Source: JBBQYA01 sp031412335 (GTDB lineage Bacteria; Bacteroidota; Bacteroidia; Sphingobacteriales; Sphingobacteriaceae). Taken from it: 64,000 nucleotides of DNA. Of the stretch, positions 62,860 to 64,000 are shown piece by piece. Each line of letters starts with the position of its first letter. The stretch's first letter is position 1. The position numbers and the translations under genes are program-made. Below the pieces are notes generated by a model. It worked only from the letters and a program-made list of their open reading frames with translations, searched no databases and was not told the DNA's origin. The stretch spans positions 62,001 to 126,000 of the forward strand of contig JANOCT010000012.1 of assembly GCA_031412335.1 (NCBI GenBank), given 5' to 3'.

Positions 62860-63802
62860 TCAGAATTTTTTAACCGTTACTGATTTAGGTTTATTTTGTT
62901 CAAAAGGTGGATTTTACCTTGATCCAGTTAAGCCCGTAGGTATTGCAATTATTTCACATGCACATGGTGATCATGCTATTGCGGGTAATAATAAAGTATT
63001 TGCGACCAGTGAAACTATTGAAATTATGAAGTTTCGACATTCATTAAAACACAAAACAGTTTTTAACCACAAAAAATATAATGAGCAATTTCAAATCGAA
63101 GATGTTTTAATTACATTTCATTCTGCAAATCATATTGCTGGAAGTGCTCAAGTACTAATGGAGTGTGATGGAATAAAATATCTATATACGGGTGATTATA
63201 AATTACAAAAAGACACAACATGTACTGATTTTGAATTGGTTTTGTGCGATGTATTAATTACAGAAAGCACATTTGCCAATCCGGAAATTTCACATCCTGA
63301 TCCAGTGGAGAGTATTTTGCAGTTAAATAAAGTTCCTTTTAATATAATTTTAGGCGCATACTCATTAGGAAAAGCACAACGATTGACAAAATTAATAACC
63401 GAGAATTGTCCCAAAAAAAATATTTTAATACATCATTCAATTTCTCCATTACACAAAATCTATGAATCATTTGGAGTAAATATTGGACTATGGCAGTTTT
63501 ACGATCGTAAGTTAATGAAAAATGGAGATGGAAATTATATTTACATTGTACCTCCAATTACATTTAATTCTTATTTAAATAGTAAGAATGCAGTTAGGAT
63601 TTTTGCTTCTGGTTGGCAAAATCTACAAAATAAAGATGGAATTAAACTTTTTATCAGCGATCATGCAGATTGGAATGACATATTATGGTTGATTTCTGAA
63701 TCAAAAGCGAAAGAAGTTTGGACCATACATGGCAACGGAGAGGAATTAAAAAAGTATTTTGAAAACAAACTACCATCCGTAAGGTTATTGATTTCAGCAT
63801 GA
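62849..63802 (+). CDS. MBL-fold exonuclease-like protein
   Basis: About 317 residues from ATG 62849; ATG 62843 and TTG 62834 are possible too, and all overlap coaE. HAHGDHAIAG is the metallo-beta-lactamase zinc motif, followed by HSANHIAGSAQVLME and TGDYK. It has no CPSF-style full beta-CASP core. The pattern matches the ligase-associated DNA exonuclease-like MBL group, a putative DNA/RNA-processing nuclease. No DNA ligase gene is adjacent here, so the pathway is open. Confidence 0.72.
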   Translation: MEIDQNFLTVTDLGLFCSKGGFYLDPVKPVGIAIISHAHGDHAIAGNNKVFATSETIEIMKFRHSLKHKTVFNHKKYNEQFQIEDVLITFHSANHIAGSAQVLMECDGIKYLYTGDYKLQKDTTCTDFELVLCDVLITESTFANPEISHPDPVESILQLNKVPFNIILGAYSLGKAQRLTKLITENCPKKNILIHHSISPLHKIYESFGVNIGLWQFYDRKLMKNGDGNYIYIVPPITFNSYLNSKNAVRIFASGWQNLQNKDGIKLFISDHADWNDILWLISESKAKEVWTIHGNGEELKKYFENKLPSVRLLISA

Positions 63803-63975
63803 AAGAAAGCGAAGATTTTTATATAGATCCAAATGGAAATTATGTTTTTACAGAAGCATTTCACTTGAAAAGAGGTTATTGCTGTAAAAACGGTTGTAGG
63901 CATTGTCCATATAATTTTAAGCGAAAGTTTAATTTAGATAATGATCAAGATAAAGGCAATACATTTGAAATATAA
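63799..63975 (+). CDS. DUF5522-like small cysteine-rich protein
   Basis: A 58-residue protein, starting in the ATGA overlap with the MBL gene. It reads EDFYIDPNGNYVFTEAFHLKRG, then YCCKNGCRHCPY, the hallmark of the short DUF5522 family. Four cysteines and two histidines suggest metal binding. Coupled translation with the nuclease suggests a joint role. Too short for usual gene-length cut-offs, but the motif makes it convincing. Confidence 0.8.
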   Translation: MKESEDFYIDPNGNYVFTEAFHLKRGYCCKNGCRHCPYNFKRKFNLDNDQDKGNTFEI

Positions 63976-64000
63976 ATTCTATTTCACCATTTAATTTAAT

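Overview
The window is AT-rich bacterial chromosome from a member of the phylum Bacteroidota, probably near the Sphingobacteriales/Chitinophagales/Cytophagales. The lineage call rests on a PorT homologue directly after ubiE, a secreted protein with a type IX (Por) C-terminal sorting domain, DUF6089, DUF3276, DUF1573 and DUF5522 proteins, the cluster nadK - DUF6089 - uppS - bamA - two ompH - murI, a cbb3 oxidase of the phylum's own layout, Rhs proteins with a DUF6443-like N-terminus, and a promoter of the TTG / TAnnTTTG type. No rRNA, tRNA, CRISPR array, integrase or transposase was seen.

Layout. 1-2713: a four-gene operon (DoxX-like, DinB-like, NRDE/TANGO2, membrane-anchored ATP-grasp). 2721-5020: a frameshifted alpha/beta hydrolase lipoprotein, a LysE-type exporter and a T9SS-sorted cupredoxin-like protein. 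5224-13807: a hybrid histidine kinase with a degenerate first receiver, a Kup potassium transporter, a structured intergenic element, an APC permease and a PAP2 phosphatase. 14057-30703: the accessory island, a polymorphic-toxin Rhs locus. It has a candidate outer-membrane protein, an Rhs N-half, an Rhs C-half carrying the expressed toxin tip with its candidate immunity gene, and then four promoterless tip cassettes. Each cassette starts inside a repeated ~350-390 bp Rhs core segment, runs into a different toxin tip and is followed by a different small, mostly membrane or lipoprotein, immunity candidate. 30875-31393: a toxin-antitoxin pair whose RelE-like toxin is frameshifted. 31497-36298: M3 peptidase, UbiA prenyltransferase, EngB, UbiE/MenG, PorT. 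36303-46603: SDR, YqeY, hydrolase, then the envelope cluster CBS - nadK - DUF6089 - uppS - bamA - ompH - ompH - murI. 46605-48124: GNAT and lipid kinase. 48209-52930: respiratory cluster (Rrf2 regulator, CcoN, CcoO fused to a second cytochrome c domain, two small membrane proteins, truncated haemoglobin). 53206-58149: Mla-type lipid transport genes (MlaE, MlaF, MlaD), DUF3276 and an ABC exporter. 58358-63975: leucine-type dehydrogenase, then nusB - DUF1573 - yajC - YbbR - coaE - MBL-fold nuclease - DUF5522.

How parts work together. uppS, bamA, two Skp-like chaperones and murI serve envelope biogenesis. MlaE/F/D moves phospholipids between membranes. The Rrf2 regulator carries three closely spaced cysteines, precedes the cbb3 genes and has a palindrome over its own start, which suggests O2/NO-responsive control of microaerobic respiration and the coupled truncated haemoglobin. 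The Rhs island looks like an antagonism locus that can swap its toxin tip by homologous recombination between core repeats.

The most interesting material is the Rhs cassette array: two diverged core alleles, a metzincin-like protease tip, and two related hydrophobic tips paired with two related membrane immunity proteins. Two genes (the alpha/beta hydrolase and the RelE-like toxin) are each broken by an apparent one-base deletion in a short homopolymer, so read-level checking is needed before calling them pseudogenes.
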